Shown here: positions 36,043 to 44,760 of the stretch, in pieces
How the letters are laid out: every line of letters starts with the position of its first letter
How positions within the stretch are numbered: position 1 is the first letter of the stretch
Source: Aeromicrobium sp.
GTDB lineage: Bacteria; Actinomycetota; Coriobacteriia; Anaerosomatales; Anaerosomataceae
Length of the DNA: 64,000 nt
NCBI GenBank assembly: GCA_015351705.1
Contig: JADIIM010000012.1
Span: 38,164-102,163 of the forward strand
Reading direction: 5' to 3'
Made by a program: the position numbers and the translations under genes
Notes under the pieces: generated by a model
What the model was told of the DNA's origin: nothing
What the model saw: only the letters and a program-made list of their open reading frames with translations
Database searches by the model: none

Positions 36043-36196
36043 GATGATGGCTTCGTTTACCAGTAGGGAGTGCGATAGGCTGACGGGTGGCGCGGGGCCT
36101 GTGACCGGCGGTCTCGAGGGGTTGGGATCGGCCCGGTGGCGCCAGTGGTGGTCCGCGCGAAGCAGATATGGCTCCGCCTGTGATCGAGGAGGGTTC

Positions 36197-36991
36197 GTGT
36201 TCGAGACCGTACAGCGTGATGGAGTCACCGTTCACACGGTGCCGTCGTTGTTCGCCCGCTGTGGTGTCGGCATCGCCTTCTCAGAGCGAACGGGTGGCAT
36301 GAGCCGGGCGCCGTACGCGTCGCTCGATCTCGCCGCCCACGTGGGGGACGAGCCGGCCGCGGTCGATGCGAATCGCGGCCGGCTCCTGGAGGCGATCGGC
36401 ATAGGCTCGCTGGCGGAGCGGCTCACGTGCGCCGAGCAGGTCCACGGCGCGGCGACCGTCGAGGTCAACGCCGCGGTCGCGGGCAGCGGAGCTCGCGCCG
36501 CATCAGGTCGGCCACCGGTGGCTGGCACGGACGCGCTGTGGACACGCGCGCGGGGCGTGCCGCTCATGCTGCTCTTCGCGGACTGCGTGCCGGTGATCAT
36601 CGTCAAGCCGTCTGTCCCGGCAGTCGCGGTAGTGCATGCAGGCTGGCGCGGCGCCGCTGCAGGGATCGTCGGCAGCGCCGCACGGGTCCTCGGGGCACTC
36701 GGCGGGCCGGATGACCTGGAGGCATACGTGGGCGCGCACATCGGCCCATGCTGTTACGAGGTCGGTGACGAATTCTTGTCGCATTTCGACAACGCGTTTG
36801 TTACGATTACCGCGGCCTCGCCCCGGTTGGACCTGGGGGCAGCGGTCGCGGACGATCTCGAGCGATCAGGAGTACCGAAAGAGCGCCAGTGGCATCTCGG
36901 CATCTGCACCGCGCACAGCACCGATCGCTTCTTCTCGTACCGTTCCGAGGGCCGCACAGGCCGTCACGGTGCGCTCGCGGTCATTCTCTGA
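36197..36991 (+). CDS. pgeF: Peptidoglycan editing factor PgeF (multicopper-oxidase-fold / DUF152, YfiH)
   Basis: 264 residues. Family core: RTGGMSRAPYASLDLA, CAEQVHGA, FADCVPVII, HAGWRGAAAGI and GAHIGPCCYEVGDEF, which hold the metal His/Cys residues; ICTAHSTDRFFSYRSEGRTGR is the C-terminal signature. PgeF in Escherichia coli limits misincorporation of non-L-Ala in peptidoglycan precursors; others report purine nucleoside phosphorylase activity. GTG 36197 is preceded by GAGGAGGG; an upstream frame to 36044 is less likely. In many actinobacteria this gene directly follows ftsZ and precedes yggS; here it is joined to pstS. Confidence 0.94.
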   Translation: MFETVQRDGVTVHTVPSLFARCGVGIAFSERTGGMSRAPYASLDLAAHVGDEPAAVDANRGRLLEAIGIGSLAERLTCAEQVHGAATVEVNAAVAGSGARAASGRPPVAGTDALWTRARGVPLMLLFADCVPVIIVKPSVPAVAVVHAGWRGAAAGIVGSAARVLGALGGPDDLEAYVGAHIGPCCYEVGDEFLSHFDNAFVTITAASPRLDLGAAVADDLERSGVPKERQWHLGICTAHSTDRFFSYRSEGRTGRHGALAVIL

Positions 36992-37815
36992 AGACACTCC
37001 TCGTGGTTGCGCTGCTCCTGCTGGCGACGCCGCTTACGGGCTGCTTCGGCACGGGCATGCCACGCGAAGAGGTCATCGTCTCGGGCTCGACCACGCTACT
37101 GCCCATCGCCGAGGTGGCCGGAGAGATGTTCGCCGAGGAGCACCCGGGCGTTTCGATCCTCGTGTCGGGGATGGGGTCCTCAGCGGGGATCGAGAGCGTG
37201 ACGAACGGTTCGTCCGACATCGGGACGTCGTCACGCGAGCTCAAGGAGAGCGAGAAGGAGACCGGTCTCGACGACACGCCGGTGGCCTACGACGCCATCG
37301 CGGTGATCGTGCATCCGGACAATCCCGTGACCGGACTGTCCACCATGGACGTACGCGCCATCTTCTCCGGGGTTATCACCAACTGGAGCCAGCTGGGCGG
37401 CCCCGACATGGAGATCGGCCTGGTCAACCGCGATGAGGCATCGGGGACCCGCGAGGCGTTCGCGAAGATCATCATGGACGATGCGCGGTTCGACATCGGC
37501 GCGGTCATCCTGCCGGGTACCGGCCAGGTCCGCGCAGTGGTCTCCGAGGTTCCCGGAGCCATCGGGTACATCTCACTCGGATTCGTGACCGATGAGGTAC
37601 GGGCTGTTGCCATCGACGGCGTCGAGCCGTCGGAGGAGGCTGTCATCTCCGGGACGTATCCCGTCCAGCGTGTCCTGCACTTCTTCACCCGGGGCGAGGT
37701 GGGGCAGTCCGCCGCCGAGTACATCGAGTACGTCCTGTCACCCGCCGTACAGGAGACGATCGTGCGCGATGCGGGATTCATCCCGATCACCGCGAAGGAG
37801 GCGCTCGGTGACTGA
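36988..37815 (+). CDS. pstS: Phosphate ABC transporter substrate-binding lipoprotein PstS (probable CTG start)
   Basis: About 275 residues. Mature domain has VSGSTTLLPIAEVAGEMFAE (phosphate-binding loop), SILVSGMGSSAGIESV, NGSSDIGTSSREL and NRDEASGTREAF. The signal peptide reads KTLLVVALLLLATPLTGC with a lipobox Cys. The best start is CTG 36988, which forms a CTGA overlap with the pgeF stop and yields a textbook lipoprotein signal; GTG 37003 leaves too short a signal without Lys, and GTG 36889 would add 33 residues inside pgeF. No ATG exists in range. It is the first gene of pstSCAB; overlaps pstC by 8 bases. Confidence 0.9.
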   Translation: MKTLLVVALLLLATPLTGCFGTGMPREEVIVSGSTTLLPIAEVAGEMFAEEHPGVSILVSGMGSSAGIESVTNGSSDIGTSSRELKESEKETGLDDTPVAYDAIAVIVHPDNPVTGLSTMDVRAIFSGVITNWSQLGGPDMEIGLVNRDEASGTREAFAKIIMDDARFDIGAVILPGTGQVRAVVSEVPGAIGYISLGFVTDEVRAVAIDGVEPSEEAVISGTYPVQRVLHFFTRGEVGQSAAEYIEYVLSPAVQETIVRDAGFIPITAKEALGD

Positions 37816-38737
37816 TCCTCACGGCCGTGACGAGGCGACCCCCGTGTCTGCCGGGAGCGGGCTCAAGATGATGTCGCGCGCCACCTACCTCAAGGAGGCG
37901 CTGCTCAAGAACGTGTTCCTTCTGTGCGCGGTGATGGCGGTCGCCGGGGTCGCGCTGATCTTCCTGTTCGTCGGATACCGTGGATGGCCGGTGATCCAGA
38001 ATCCTGGCCTCGGCGCGTTCCTGTTCGGTGCCGAGTGGTCCGCGACGTATGGCAAGTTCGGCATCGCGCCGCTCGTCACGGGCACGCTCGTGGTCACGAT
38101 CGGGGCGCTGTTGCTCGGCGCGCCGCTTGCCATCGGCACCGCGGTCTTCCTCTCGGAGATCGCGACCCCGGGCATCCGCAGGATCGTCCGTCCGGCGGTG
38201 GAGATGCTGGCCGGCGTCCCGTCGGTCGTGTTCGGCTTCTTCGGTCTGGTCATCATCCGGCCGATCGCCGCCGAGATGACGGGCGGGATGGGTTTCGGGG
38301 CACTGTCGGCGTCGGTCATCCTGGCGGTGATGATCGTCCCCACGATCGCGACGCTCACCGAAGACGCGCTGCGCTCGGTGGTGCCCGGCATCCGGGAGGC
38401 GAGCTACGCGATGGGCGCCACTACGTGGCAGACCATCTACAAGGTGCTGCTGCCTGCCGCCAAGATCGGCATCATCGACGCGATCATCCTCGGCATGGGT
38501 CGGGCGATCGGCGAGACGATGGCCGTGGTCATGGTCGCGGGCAACGCTCCGCAGTTCTTCAAGGGCCTTGGTGCGCCGATCGCCACCGTGACGAGCCAGA
38601 TCGTCATCGACATGAGTTACGCCTCGGGCGATCACCGCACCGCGCTCTTCGGGCTGGCGATCATCTTGTTCATGATCTCGATGGGGCTCGTCGCTCTCGT
38701 GCGTGCGCTCTCCCGACTGAATGCGAAGAGGTCGTAG
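37808..38737 (+). CDS. pstC: Phosphate ABC transporter permease PstC
   Basis: 309 residues, six helices, MetI-like fold. GTG 37808 has AAGGAGG at 5-6 bases and overlaps the pstS stop. Signatures: FLFGAEWSATYGKFGIAPLV, PAVEMLAGVPSVVFGFFGL, and the EAA loop REASYAMGATTWQTIYKVLLPAAK. ATG 37868 is a possible internal start. Forms the Pi channel with PstA. Confidence 0.97.
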   Translation: MTDPHGRDEATPVSAGSGLKMMSRATYLKEALLKNVFLLCAVMAVAGVALIFLFVGYRGWPVIQNPGLGAFLFGAEWSATYGKFGIAPLVTGTLVVTIGALLLGAPLAIGTAVFLSEIATPGIRRIVRPAVEMLAGVPSVVFGFFGLVIIRPIAAEMTGGMGFGALSASVILAVMIVPTIATLTEDALRSVVPGIREASYAMGATTWQTIYKVLLPAAKIGIIDAIILGMGRAIGETMAVVMVAGNAPQFFKGLGAPIATVTSQIVIDMSYASGDHRTALFGLAIILFMISMGLVALVRALSRLNAKRS

Positions 38738-38740
38738 CCG

Positions 38741-39568
38741 ATGGGAAAGCGATGGAGCAACCGGATCGCGCTGGGCGTCCTGTGGGCGTGCGGCCTGATC
38801 ACCGTCGCCGCGCTCGGCGCGGTCATCGTCTACGTCTTCGTGCGCGGCATCGGGCAGATCACGCCCGAGTTCATCTTCACGAAGCCGCACGGCGTCAACG
38901 CCGAGGGCGGCATCGGCCCCACCATCTGGGCGACGCTTTACGTGACCGGCCTCTCGATGGTGATCGTCACCCCGATCGCGGTGCTCGCCGCGGTCTATCT
39001 CGCCGAGTACGCGGTGCAGGGCAGGCTCGTCAACGCCATCCGGTTCGCGGCGGACACGCTTGCGAGCGTGCCGTCCATCGTGATGGGTCTGTTCGGGTTC
39101 GCGTTCTTCGTGGAGGCGATGGGCTTCAAGTTCTCAGTGCTCTCGGGCGCGCTCGCGTTGTCGTTCCTGATGCTGCCGATCGTGATGCGCGCGACCGAGG
39201 AAGCGATCCGCGCCGTCCCCAAGTACATCCGCTGGGGCTCGTACGGGCTCGGCGCGAGCAAGTGGCAGACGGTGAGCCGCATCGTGCTTCCCGCCGCGCT
39301 GCCGAGGATCCTCACCGGCATCATCCTTGCGATGGGCCGTGCGGTGGGTGAGACCGCTGTGGTCATCTTCACCATGGGCCAGGCGATCTACCTACCGCTG
39401 TCACCGCTCGATCCCGGTCGTTCGATGACCGTGCACCTGTACACGCTCGCGATGGAGGGCATCAACATGGACGCCGCGTACGGTACGGCGCTCCTGCTCA
39501 TGGTCATGGTGCTCTTCTTCAACCTCTCGGCCCGCTGGCTCGCGGCCCGGAACAGGAGGCTCCGCTGA
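38741..39568 (+). CDS. pstA: Phosphate ABC transporter permease PstA
   Basis: 275 residues, six helices, MetI-like. Recognised by [17 protein letters not shown], the conserved [16 protein letters not shown] and EAA-like [19 protein letters not shown]. Three bases separate it from pstC and it overlaps pstB by one base (TGATG). Confidence 0.97.
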   Translation: MGKRWSNRIALGVLWACGLITVAALGAVIVYVFVRGIGQITPEFIFTKPHGVNAEGGIGPTIWATLYVTGLSMVIVTPIAVLAAVYLAEYAVQGRLVNAIRFAADTLASVPSIVMGLFGFAFFVEAMGFKFSVLSGALALSFLMLPIVMRATEEAIRAVPKYIRWGSYGLGASKWQTVSRIVLPAALPRILTGIILAMGRAVGETAVVIFTMGQAIYLPLSPLDPGRSMTVHLYTLAMEGINMDAAYGTALLLMVMVLFFNLSARWLAARNRRLR

Positions 39569-40386
39569 TGACGTCCGTACCGGCTGTCGCCACTGCTCAT
39601 GAGGCGCTCACAGGAAACCCGAGGTTCAGCGTCCGCGGCCTTGAGTTCTACTACGGCGACTTCCATGCGCTCACCGGCATCACCATCGACGTGCGCGAGA
39701 ACTCGGTCACCGCGTTCATCGGTCCGTCGGGATGCGGCAAGTCCACGTTCCTGCGCTGCCTCAACCGGATGAACGACCTCATACCCGGCACCCGCGTCGA
39801 AGGGAAGATCACGCTCGACGGTGCCGACATCTACGGGCCGGGTGTCGACCCCGTCGACCTAAGGCGGCGCGTGGGGATGATCTTCCAGCAGCCCAACCCG
39901 TTCCCGATGTCGATCTACGACAACGTGGCGTTCGGTCCCCGGCTCCATGGCGTGTCGAAGAAGTCCGAGCTCGACGAGATCGTCGAGAATGCGCTCGTGC
40001 GCGCCAACCTCTGGAAAGAGGTCAAGGACATCATGGGCCGCGGCGGCCTCACGCTCTCGGGAGGCCAGCAGCAGCGCCTGTGTATCGCGCGCGTGCTCGC
40101 GGTGCAGCCCGACGTGCTGCTCATGGACGAACCGTGCTCGGCGATCGACCCCACGAGTGTCCAGAAGGTCGAGGACCTCATGGCCGAGCTGAAGAGCTCG
40201 GTCACGATCATCATCGTCACGCACAACATGCAGCAGGCGGCGCGCGTCTCCGACGAGACGGCGTTCTTCCTGCAGGAACGGCAGGGCGAGGCCGCCGAGC
40301 TGATCGAGTTCGGGCGGACCGCCGAGATCTTCACCAGCCCGCGGGACCGCCGGACAGAGGACTATATCACCGGGCGTTTCGGCTAG
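39568..40386 (+). CDS. pstB: Phosphate ABC transporter ATP-binding protein PstB
   Basis: 272 residues. Walker [14 protein letters not shown]-loop [12 protein letters not shown] (the PNPFP is typical of PstB), signature [15 protein letters not shown], Walker [13 protein letters not shown], and switch His in [22 protein letters not shown] near the N terminus is the family A-loop. Powers Pi import. After the stop a GC hairpin is present before phoU. Confidence 0.98.
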   Translation: MTSVPAVATAHEALTGNPRFSVRGLEFYYGDFHALTGITIDVRENSVTAFIGPSGCGKSTFLRCLNRMNDLIPGTRVEGKITLDGADIYGPGVDPVDLRRRVGMIFQQPNPFPMSIYDNVAFGPRLHGVSKKSELDEIVENALVRANLWKEVKDIMGRGGLTLSGGQQQRLCIARVLAVQPDVLLMDEPCSAIDPTSVQKVEDLMAELKSSVTIIIVTHNMQQAARVSDETAFFLQERQGEAAELIEFGRTAEIFTSPRDRRTEDYITGRFG

Positions 40387-40395
40387 GGTGGGCCG

Positions 40396-40428
40396 GGCCC
40401 GCGGTGCGGGTCTCGTGTCCGCCGGGCC
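40396..40428 (+). terminator. Hairpin between pstB and phoU
   Basis: GGCCCGCGG (40396-40404) against CCGCCGGGCC (40419-40428), about nine pairs with one bulge, no T-run. It probably reduces read-through and separates pstSCAB from the phoU transcript, which has its own -10. Confidence 0.4.
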
Positions 40429-40475
40429 ATCACAGGCGGTAACAGGCGTTTCACATCCGCCCGGCGTGGCAGGAC

Positions 40476-40481
40476 TATAAT
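40476..40481 (+). promoter_or_regulatory. -10 element for phoU-yggS-sepF
   Basis: A perfect TATAAT at 40476-40481 sits 68 bases before phoU. No good -35 occurs at 17 bases (TTCACA at 40450 is 20 away). It suggests that phoU and the downstream division genes can be expressed apart from pstSCAB. Confidence 0.45.
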
Positions 40482-40551
40482 GGCACGACGGCCGGGGCCC
40501 TGGCTGCCGGACCGTGACCGTGACGCCGACGACGAGGAGAGACCAGTCGTG

Positions 40552-41232
40552 ATGCGCGAGAGCTACCGCAAAGAACTCAAGGCCATCAAGGCCGAGGTCG
40601 TCGATATCGGTCGCCTGATCATCGCCGTTTCGCGCGATGCGGCGGTCTCGCTGGTCGAGGCCGACGTCGAGCTCGCCGAGAAGGTGATCGCGCGCGACGA
40701 CGAGATCGACACGCGTTGCCTGGCGCTCGAGGAGCGTGCGCTCGAGACCATCGCCACCCAGTTCCCGGTCGCCCGCGACCTGCGCCTGCTGCACTCGCTC
40801 GCGCACATCAGCATGCACATGGAGCGCATGGGAGACCTGGCGGTCAACATCTCCAAGGCAGCACGGCGCACCGCGGGGCGCCGGGGCCCACAGACGCTCT
40901 ACGACCTCATCAAGGCCCAGGGCAATCTCGTGCACCGGGTGCTCGAGGCGATGCTCGAAGCGTTCGAGAAGAACGACCTCGAGCTCGCTTACAAGCTCAA
41001 GGAGATGGACGAGCCGATCGATCACCTCTTCAAGCAGTTCTTCCGCGAGCTCGCTCGCTTGCAGGACGAAGAGGATATCGAGTGGGCGAGCCAGATGGTG
41101 CTGGCCTCCCGCTATCTTGAGCGCATCGCCGACCACGCCGTGGACATCGGCGAGCGGCTCGTGTACATGGTGACCGGTGAGTTCGAGGCGTTCGACACCA
41201 CCGGCGAGGAGACGGACCAGCCGGACTCGTGA
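40552..41232 (+). CDS. phoU: Phosphate signalling regulator PhoU
   Basis: 226 residues, two three-helix bundles. Each carries the PhoU metal motif: HMERMGDLAVNISKAARR (about 90-107) and YLERIADHAVDIGERLVYM near the C terminus. PhoU links PstSCAB to the PhoR/PhoP system and limits Pi uptake. ATG 40552 (MRESYRKEL) fits the family; GTG 40549 just before is closer to the GAGGAGA ribosome binding site. No phoR/phoP pair labelled as such is adjacent, although the 53499/54197 pair could serve. GTGA overlap with yggS. Confidence 0.97.
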   Translation: MRESYRKELKAIKAEVVDIGRLIIAVSRDAAVSLVEADVELAEKVIARDDEIDTRCLALEERALETIATQFPVARDLRLLHSLAHISMHMERMGDLAVNISKAARRTAGRRGPQTLYDLIKAQGNLVHRVLEAMLEAFEKNDLELAYKLKEMDEPIDHLFKQFFRELARLQDEEDIEWASQMVLASRYLERIADHAVDIGERLVYMVTGEFEAFDTTGEETDQPDS

Positions 41233-41906
41233 GCCAGATCGCGGAGCGATATGCGTCGGTCCGCAGGCGCGTGGCAGATGCGGCCGATGCGGTGGGGCGT
41301 GATGCGGACGAGGTCCGCATCGTCGCGGTCGCCAAGACCGTCGGCCCGCCCGAGGTTCGCGACGCGATCGCCGCGGGTGTGACCGACTTCGGCGAGAACC
41401 GCGTGCAGGAGTTCGTGGCGAAGCGGGGCCTGTTCCCCGAGGCCCGTTGGCATTTCATCGGCACGCTGCAGTCCAACAAGGTGCAGCATGTCGTCGGCAA
41501 GGCGTACCTGATCCACTCGGTGGACTCGGTACACCTTCTTGAGCGCATCGACCGCGTCGCCGGAGCGATGGGGGTCGTCCAGCCGGTGCTGCTGCAGGTC
41601 AACGTGGCCGGCGAGGTGTCGAAGCATGGACTCGATCCCGATGACGTCGCGGATGTGCTGCGACGCTCGACGGAGTTGCCGGGCGTGGACGTGCGCGGTC
41701 TCATGACGATGGCGCCGCTGTCGCGCGCCGAGTCGGTGCGGTGGGTCTTCCGTGACCTGCGCCGACTGTTTGAATCCCTTGCCGCTATGCGGTTCAATGG
41801 GGTGGAGTTGACCGAGCTCTCCATGGGCATGACCAACGACTTCGAGGTCGCCATCGAGGAGGGCGCTACGATCGTGCGCATCGGCCGGGCCGTCTTCGGC
41901 CGCTAG
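41229..41906 (+). CDS. YggS family pyridoxal phosphate homeostasis protein (PLPBP)
   Basis: 225 residues, alanine-racemase-like TIM barrel. PLP Lys in IVAVAKTVGP, FGENRVQEFVAK, RWHFIGTLQSNK, LLQVNVAGEVSK, and MGMTNDFEVAIEEGATIVRIG at the end, all family signatures. Acts in cytosolic PLP balance, not as a racemase. Commonly between pgeF and sepF in actinobacteria; here it follows phoU with a GTGA overlap, an unusual connection. Confidence 0.96.
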   Translation: MSQIAERYASVRRRVADAADAVGRDADEVRIVAVAKTVGPPEVRDAIAAGVTDFGENRVQEFVAKRGLFPEARWHFIGTLQSNKVQHVVGKAYLIHSVDSVHLLERIDRVAGAMGVVQPVLLQVNVAGEVSKHGLDPDDVADVLRRSTELPGVDVRGLMTMAPLSRAESVRWVFRDLRRLFESLAAMRFNGVELTELSMGMTNDFEVAIEEGATIVRIGRAVFGR

Positions 41907-41937
41907 GCGGATGGGCGACGCGGGCAAGGAGACCAGC

Positions 41938-42465
41938 GTGGGCGTGTGGCGAGACATCAAGGCCAGGCTCGGCTTCGGCGATGACGACTACGACGACTAC
42001 GATGAGTACGACGAGGTCGAGGACGACGCCGACGACGCGTACGACGCAGGCCCGGCATATCGGAGTCCCTACGACGGCGAGCCGACGACCATCAAGCGCG
42101 TGAACCGCGAGCCTGATCTCGACCGGGCGCGTGACGCGGGCCGGTACGGATCGGTCACACCGGGTCCCGGGATGCAGGCTGTACCTCAGGTCAAGATGCA
42201 GATCGTGGAGCCACGCGCCTATGCCGAGGCACAGTCGATCGCGGACAAGTTCAAGGCGGGCTCATCGGTCATCATGAACCTCACAATGACCGAGCCCGAC
42301 ATCGCCAAGCAGCTCCTCGCGTTCGCGTCGGGACTCACCTACGGGCTCAACGGCGGACTGCAGAAGGTGTCTGACAAGGTGTTCATGCTCACCCCGGCAA
42401 ACGTCACCGTGAGCGACGCTCAGCGTGCCGCGCTGCGCGACCGGGGTCTGTTCAGCGTCGATTAA
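41938..42465 (+). CDS. sepF: Cell division protein SepF
   Basis: 175 residues. Membrane-binding amphipathic N terminus VGVWRDIKARLGF, a highly acidic linker (DDDYDDYDEYDEVEDDADD, residues about 16-40), and the SepF core with SVIMNLTMTEPDIAKQLLAFASGL, YGLNGGLQKVSDKVFML and TPANVTVS. SepF anchors FtsZ to the membrane in bacteria lacking FtsA. GTG 41938 is preferred to ATG 41911 since AAGGAG (41924-41929) lies 8 bases before it and the family begins with the amphipathic helix. It lies 31 bases after yggS. Confidence 0.95.
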   Translation: MGVWRDIKARLGFGDDDYDDYDEYDEVEDDADDAYDAGPAYRSPYDGEPTTIKRVNREPDLDRARDAGRYGSVTPGPGMQAVPQVKMQIVEPRAYAEAQSIADKFKAGSSVIMNLTMTEPDIAKQLLAFASGLTYGLNGGLQKVSDKVFMLTPANVTVSDAQRAALRDRGLFSVD

Positions 42466-42476
42466 GTGAGGCGTCC

Positions 42477-43286
42477 GTGAGTCATCCCTACGCACTGGCC
42501 ATCATCGGTGGGGGCCGGATGGGCGAAGCCATCGCCGCCGGCCTCATCAGTTCGCAGGCGCTTGAGGCGTCCCGGATCGTCGTGGCCGAGCCGTCCGCGG
42601 CACGCCGCGAGGTCTTCGAGCGTCAGGGCGTAGCGGCTGTGGCCGACGGACATGAGATCGCAGGTCAGGCCGAGGTGGTCCTGATGGCGGTCAAGCCGCA
42701 GGTCTTCGATGCCGTGCTTGTGCACGTCGCCGACGAGCTCTCCGACGACGCCATCGTGGTGTCGATCGCGGCCGGCATCTCGACCGCACGCGTCGAGTCG
42801 CACCTCCGGGCGGGTATCGCGGTGGTGCGCGTCATGCCCAACACGCCGGCGATGGTGGGGGCGGGCATGGCTGTCGTGAGCGGTGGGAGTGCGGCGTCAG
42901 ACGAGCAGGTCGAACGCGTGCGGTCCCTCTTCGAGGCGGTGGGCTCGGCGCTCGTCGTCGACGAACGTTACCAGGACGCCGCCACGGCCATCTCCGGCTC
43001 GGGCCCGGCGTATGTGGCGTTGGTGATCGATGCGCTGGCACGCGCCGGCGTCGCCCAGGGCCTCACCCGTGACGTCGCGCAGGCGCTCGCGGTCGCAACG
43101 GTGAGCGGCACGGCCGAGCTGCTCGCTGCGACCGGGATGCATCCCGAAGAGCTCGTCGACGCGGTGGCCAGTCCCGGCGGCACCACGATCGCCGCGGTCG
43201 GCGCTCTTGAGGCGGGCGGTCTGCGCTCGACGATCGCCGAGGCGGTCGCCGCGGCCGTGCGGCGGGCAAAGGAGCTTGGCGCATGA
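42477..43286 (+). CDS. proC: Pyrroline-5-carboxylate reductase
   Basis: 269 residues. N-terminal NAD(P)H site AIIGGGRMGEAIAAGL, VKPQVFDAVL, VVRVMPNTPAMVGAGM, and the C-terminal signature SGSGPAYVALVIDALARAGVAQGL with HPEELVDAVASPGGTTIA. Final step in proline synthesis. GTG 42477 lies 11 bases after sepF; overlaps yggT by ATGA. ProC in this division locus is conserved in many Gram-positives. Confidence 0.96.
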   Translation: MSHPYALAIIGGGRMGEAIAAGLISSQALEASRIVVAEPSAARREVFERQGVAAVADGHEIAGQAEVVLMAVKPQVFDAVLVHVADELSDDAIVVSIAAGISTARVESHLRAGIAVVRVMPNTPAMVGAGMAVVSGGSAASDEQVERVRSLFEAVGSALVVDERYQDAATAISGSGPAYVALVIDALARAGVAQGLTRDVAQALAVATVSGTAELLAATGMHPEELVDAVASPGGTTIAAVGALEAGGLRSTIAEAVAAAVRRAKELGA

Positions 43287-43552
43287 CATTCACGCTCGCG
43301 AGGGTCGTCTCCACGCTTATCGACTACTACCAGCTCCTGATCATCGCCTACGTTCTGATGTCCTGGTTCCGGCCGAGCGGTGTCTTCTACGACATCTACC
43401 GCATCCTCGGGTCGATCTGTGAACCGTGGCTGGGGATCTTCCGTCGGATCGTCCCGCCGCTCGGCATGATGGACATCTCGCCGATCGTCGCGATCCTTGC
43501 ACTCAGGCTGCTCGGCAACGGGCTCGTCACGCTGCTCGCCCGGTTGGGTTAG
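43283..43552 (+). CDS. YggT family membrane protein
   Basis: 89 residues, two membrane helices. Motifs LLIIAYVLMSWFRPSG, LGSICEPWLGIFRRIVPPLGMMDISPIVAIL and LRLLGN are those of the YggT family, found between sepF/proC and divIVA; in cyanobacteria and plastids related proteins affect division or photosystem assembly. Exact role unknown. ATG overlaps the proC stop. Confidence 0.93.
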   Translation: MTFTLARVVSTLIDYYQLLIIAYVLMSWFRPSGVFYDIYRILGSICEPWLGIFRRIVPPLGMMDISPIVAILALRLLGNGLVTLLARLG

Positions 43553-43555
43553 AAT
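43550..43555 (+). promoter_or_regulatory. Candidate -10 of divIVA
   Basis: TAGAAT at 43550-43555 overlaps the yggT stop codon, about 45 bases before the divIVA ATG. No convincing -35. An independent divIVA promoter is common. Confidence 0.35.
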
Positions 43556-43600
43556 CCCGCAAGAGGCATGTCACGCACACGGTCGGGAAGGATCGGACCG

Positions 43601-44401
43601 ATGAAGCTCACCCCGCTCGACATCCACCACAAGGAGTTCGGCCACGCGCTGCGCGGCTACAACGAGGTCGAGGTCGATCAGTTCCTCGACCAGGTCGCCG
43701 ACGAGCTCGAGCGGCTGTTCAAGGAGAACATCGACCTCTCGGAGCGCATCGAGGCGCTCGAGGAGAAGGTGCGCTCGTACCAGGACATGGAGCGCACGCT
43801 GCACAACACGCTCGTGAGTGCGCAGAAGTCGGCCGACGAGATCATCACCAAGGCCCAGGACGAGGCCTCCGTGGTGCTGAAGGACGCTGAGGTCAAGGCC
43901 AAGGAGATCATCCACGCCGCGCTCACCAGCAAGCAGAAGGCGGCGACCGACCTGAGCCGCATCAAGGACGCCGAGGAGAGCTTCCGGGCGCAGTTCCGCT
44001 CGTTGCTCGAGTCCCATCTCTCGCAGATCGCCGAGGTGCGTCTGCCCGAGGACATCACGCTGCTCGCCGCGAAGGCCGGCGACGAGACCGTCGTGGATGC
44101 CGATGTCACGTCGCCTTCGCGCCCGGGGACGGCAGCATCGGCACCGGTGGCGCGCGCTTCAGCTCCCGAGCCGGCTGCACCTGTCGAGCAGCCTACCGCG
44201 CCCGCGGTCGAGTCCCGGGACGCTGCTGTTGCGCCCGCTTCTCCCGCCGTCGAGCCGCCCGAGAGCGGCTTCGTCGCGAGTCTGCACCTCGGCGACCTCG
44301 GCGACAGCGGTCTTGAGCCGGACGCCACCGTGTCGTTCGACGTCGCCGAGTTCGGGTACGGCGAGCGGGATGACGACGTGGACATCGAGGAGATCGACTA
44401 G
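43601..44401 (+). CDS. DivIVA family polar/septal scaffold protein (Wag31-like)
   Basis: 266 residues. N-terminal DivIVA lipid-binding motif KLTPLDIHHKEFGHALRGYN, followed by VDQFLDQVADELERLF and a long coiled coil (about 30-150). The C-terminal third is Ala/Pro/Glu-rich and disordered, ending acidic (DDDVDIEEID). Start ATG 43601 with GGGAAGGATCGG upstream; an in-frame upstream start at 43568 adds 11 unrelated residues. Recruits wall synthesis machinery to poles or septa in actinobacteria. Confidence 0.95.
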   Translation: MKLTPLDIHHKEFGHALRGYNEVEVDQFLDQVADELERLFKENIDLSERIEALEEKVRSYQDMERTLHNTLVSAQKSADEIITKAQDEASVVLKDAEVKAKEIIHAALTSKQKAATDLSRIKDAEESFRAQFRSLLESHLSQIAEVRLPEDITLLAAKAGDETVVDADVTSPSRPGTAASAPVARASAPEPAAPVEQPTAPAVESRDAAVAPASPAVEPPESGFVASLHLGDLGDSGLEPDATVSFDVAEFGYGERDDDVDIEEID

Positions 44402-44427
44402 CCCGCGTCTGTCCGGGCGCACGTGCG

Positions 44428-44703
44428 ATGCGTATCGCCGTACATGTCACGCCGAAATCGGGCCGGGATGAGATCGCCGGCTGGCGTGGCTCCGAGTTGG
44501 CCGTACGTGTGACGGCGCCCCCTGAGGGAGGCAAGGCCAACGCGGCCGTCTGCGTGGTCGTAGCCGACGCCCTCGGCATACCCAAGCGCGACGTGCGCGT
44601 CGTGCGCGGTGAGTCGAGCCGCCACAAGCAACTCGAGGTCGACGGCGTGGGGGAGACCGAGGTGCGCGCGGCGTTCGGTGAGCCGGAGCCGGGACTGCTC
44701 TGA
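44428..44703 (+). CDS. DUF167 family protein (YggU)
   Basis: 91 residues. MRIAVHVTPKSGRDEIAG, VTAPPEGGKANAAV and VVRGESSRHKQLEVDG are the DUF167/YggU signatures. Short alpha-beta protein of unknown role, commonly close to yggS/yggT/divIVA. No Shine-Dalgarno of note; 26 bases after divIVA. Confidence 0.9.
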   Translation: MRIAVHVTPKSGRDEIAGWRGSELAVRVTAPPEGGKANAAVCVVVADALGIPKRDVRVVRGESSRHKQLEVDGVGETEVRAAFGEPEPGLL

Positions 44704-44720
44704 GGCGCACGGGTTGACCG

Positions 44721-44754
44721 GTGCATACTCAGACGTATGCACGCATGGTATGAT
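44721..44754 (+). promoter_or_regulatory. vapBC operator palindrome and extended -10 promoter
   Basis: A perfect 8-base inverted repeat, GTGCATAC (44721-44728) and GTATGCAC (44735-44742) with a six-base spacer, lies directly before TGG-TATGAT (44746-44754), an extended -10 box. The predicted transcription start is at or next to the A of ATG 44761, so the mRNA is probably leaderless. RHH antitoxins bind such palindromes as repressors, so autoregulation is likely. Confidence 0.65.
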
Positions 44755-44760
44755 GTCCGC

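Noticed and set aside
42010..42060. Acidic DDYDEYDE tract in sepF as a possible repeat or frameshift
   Set aside because: The frame is intact and the tract lies in the disordered linker that varies in SepF proteins.
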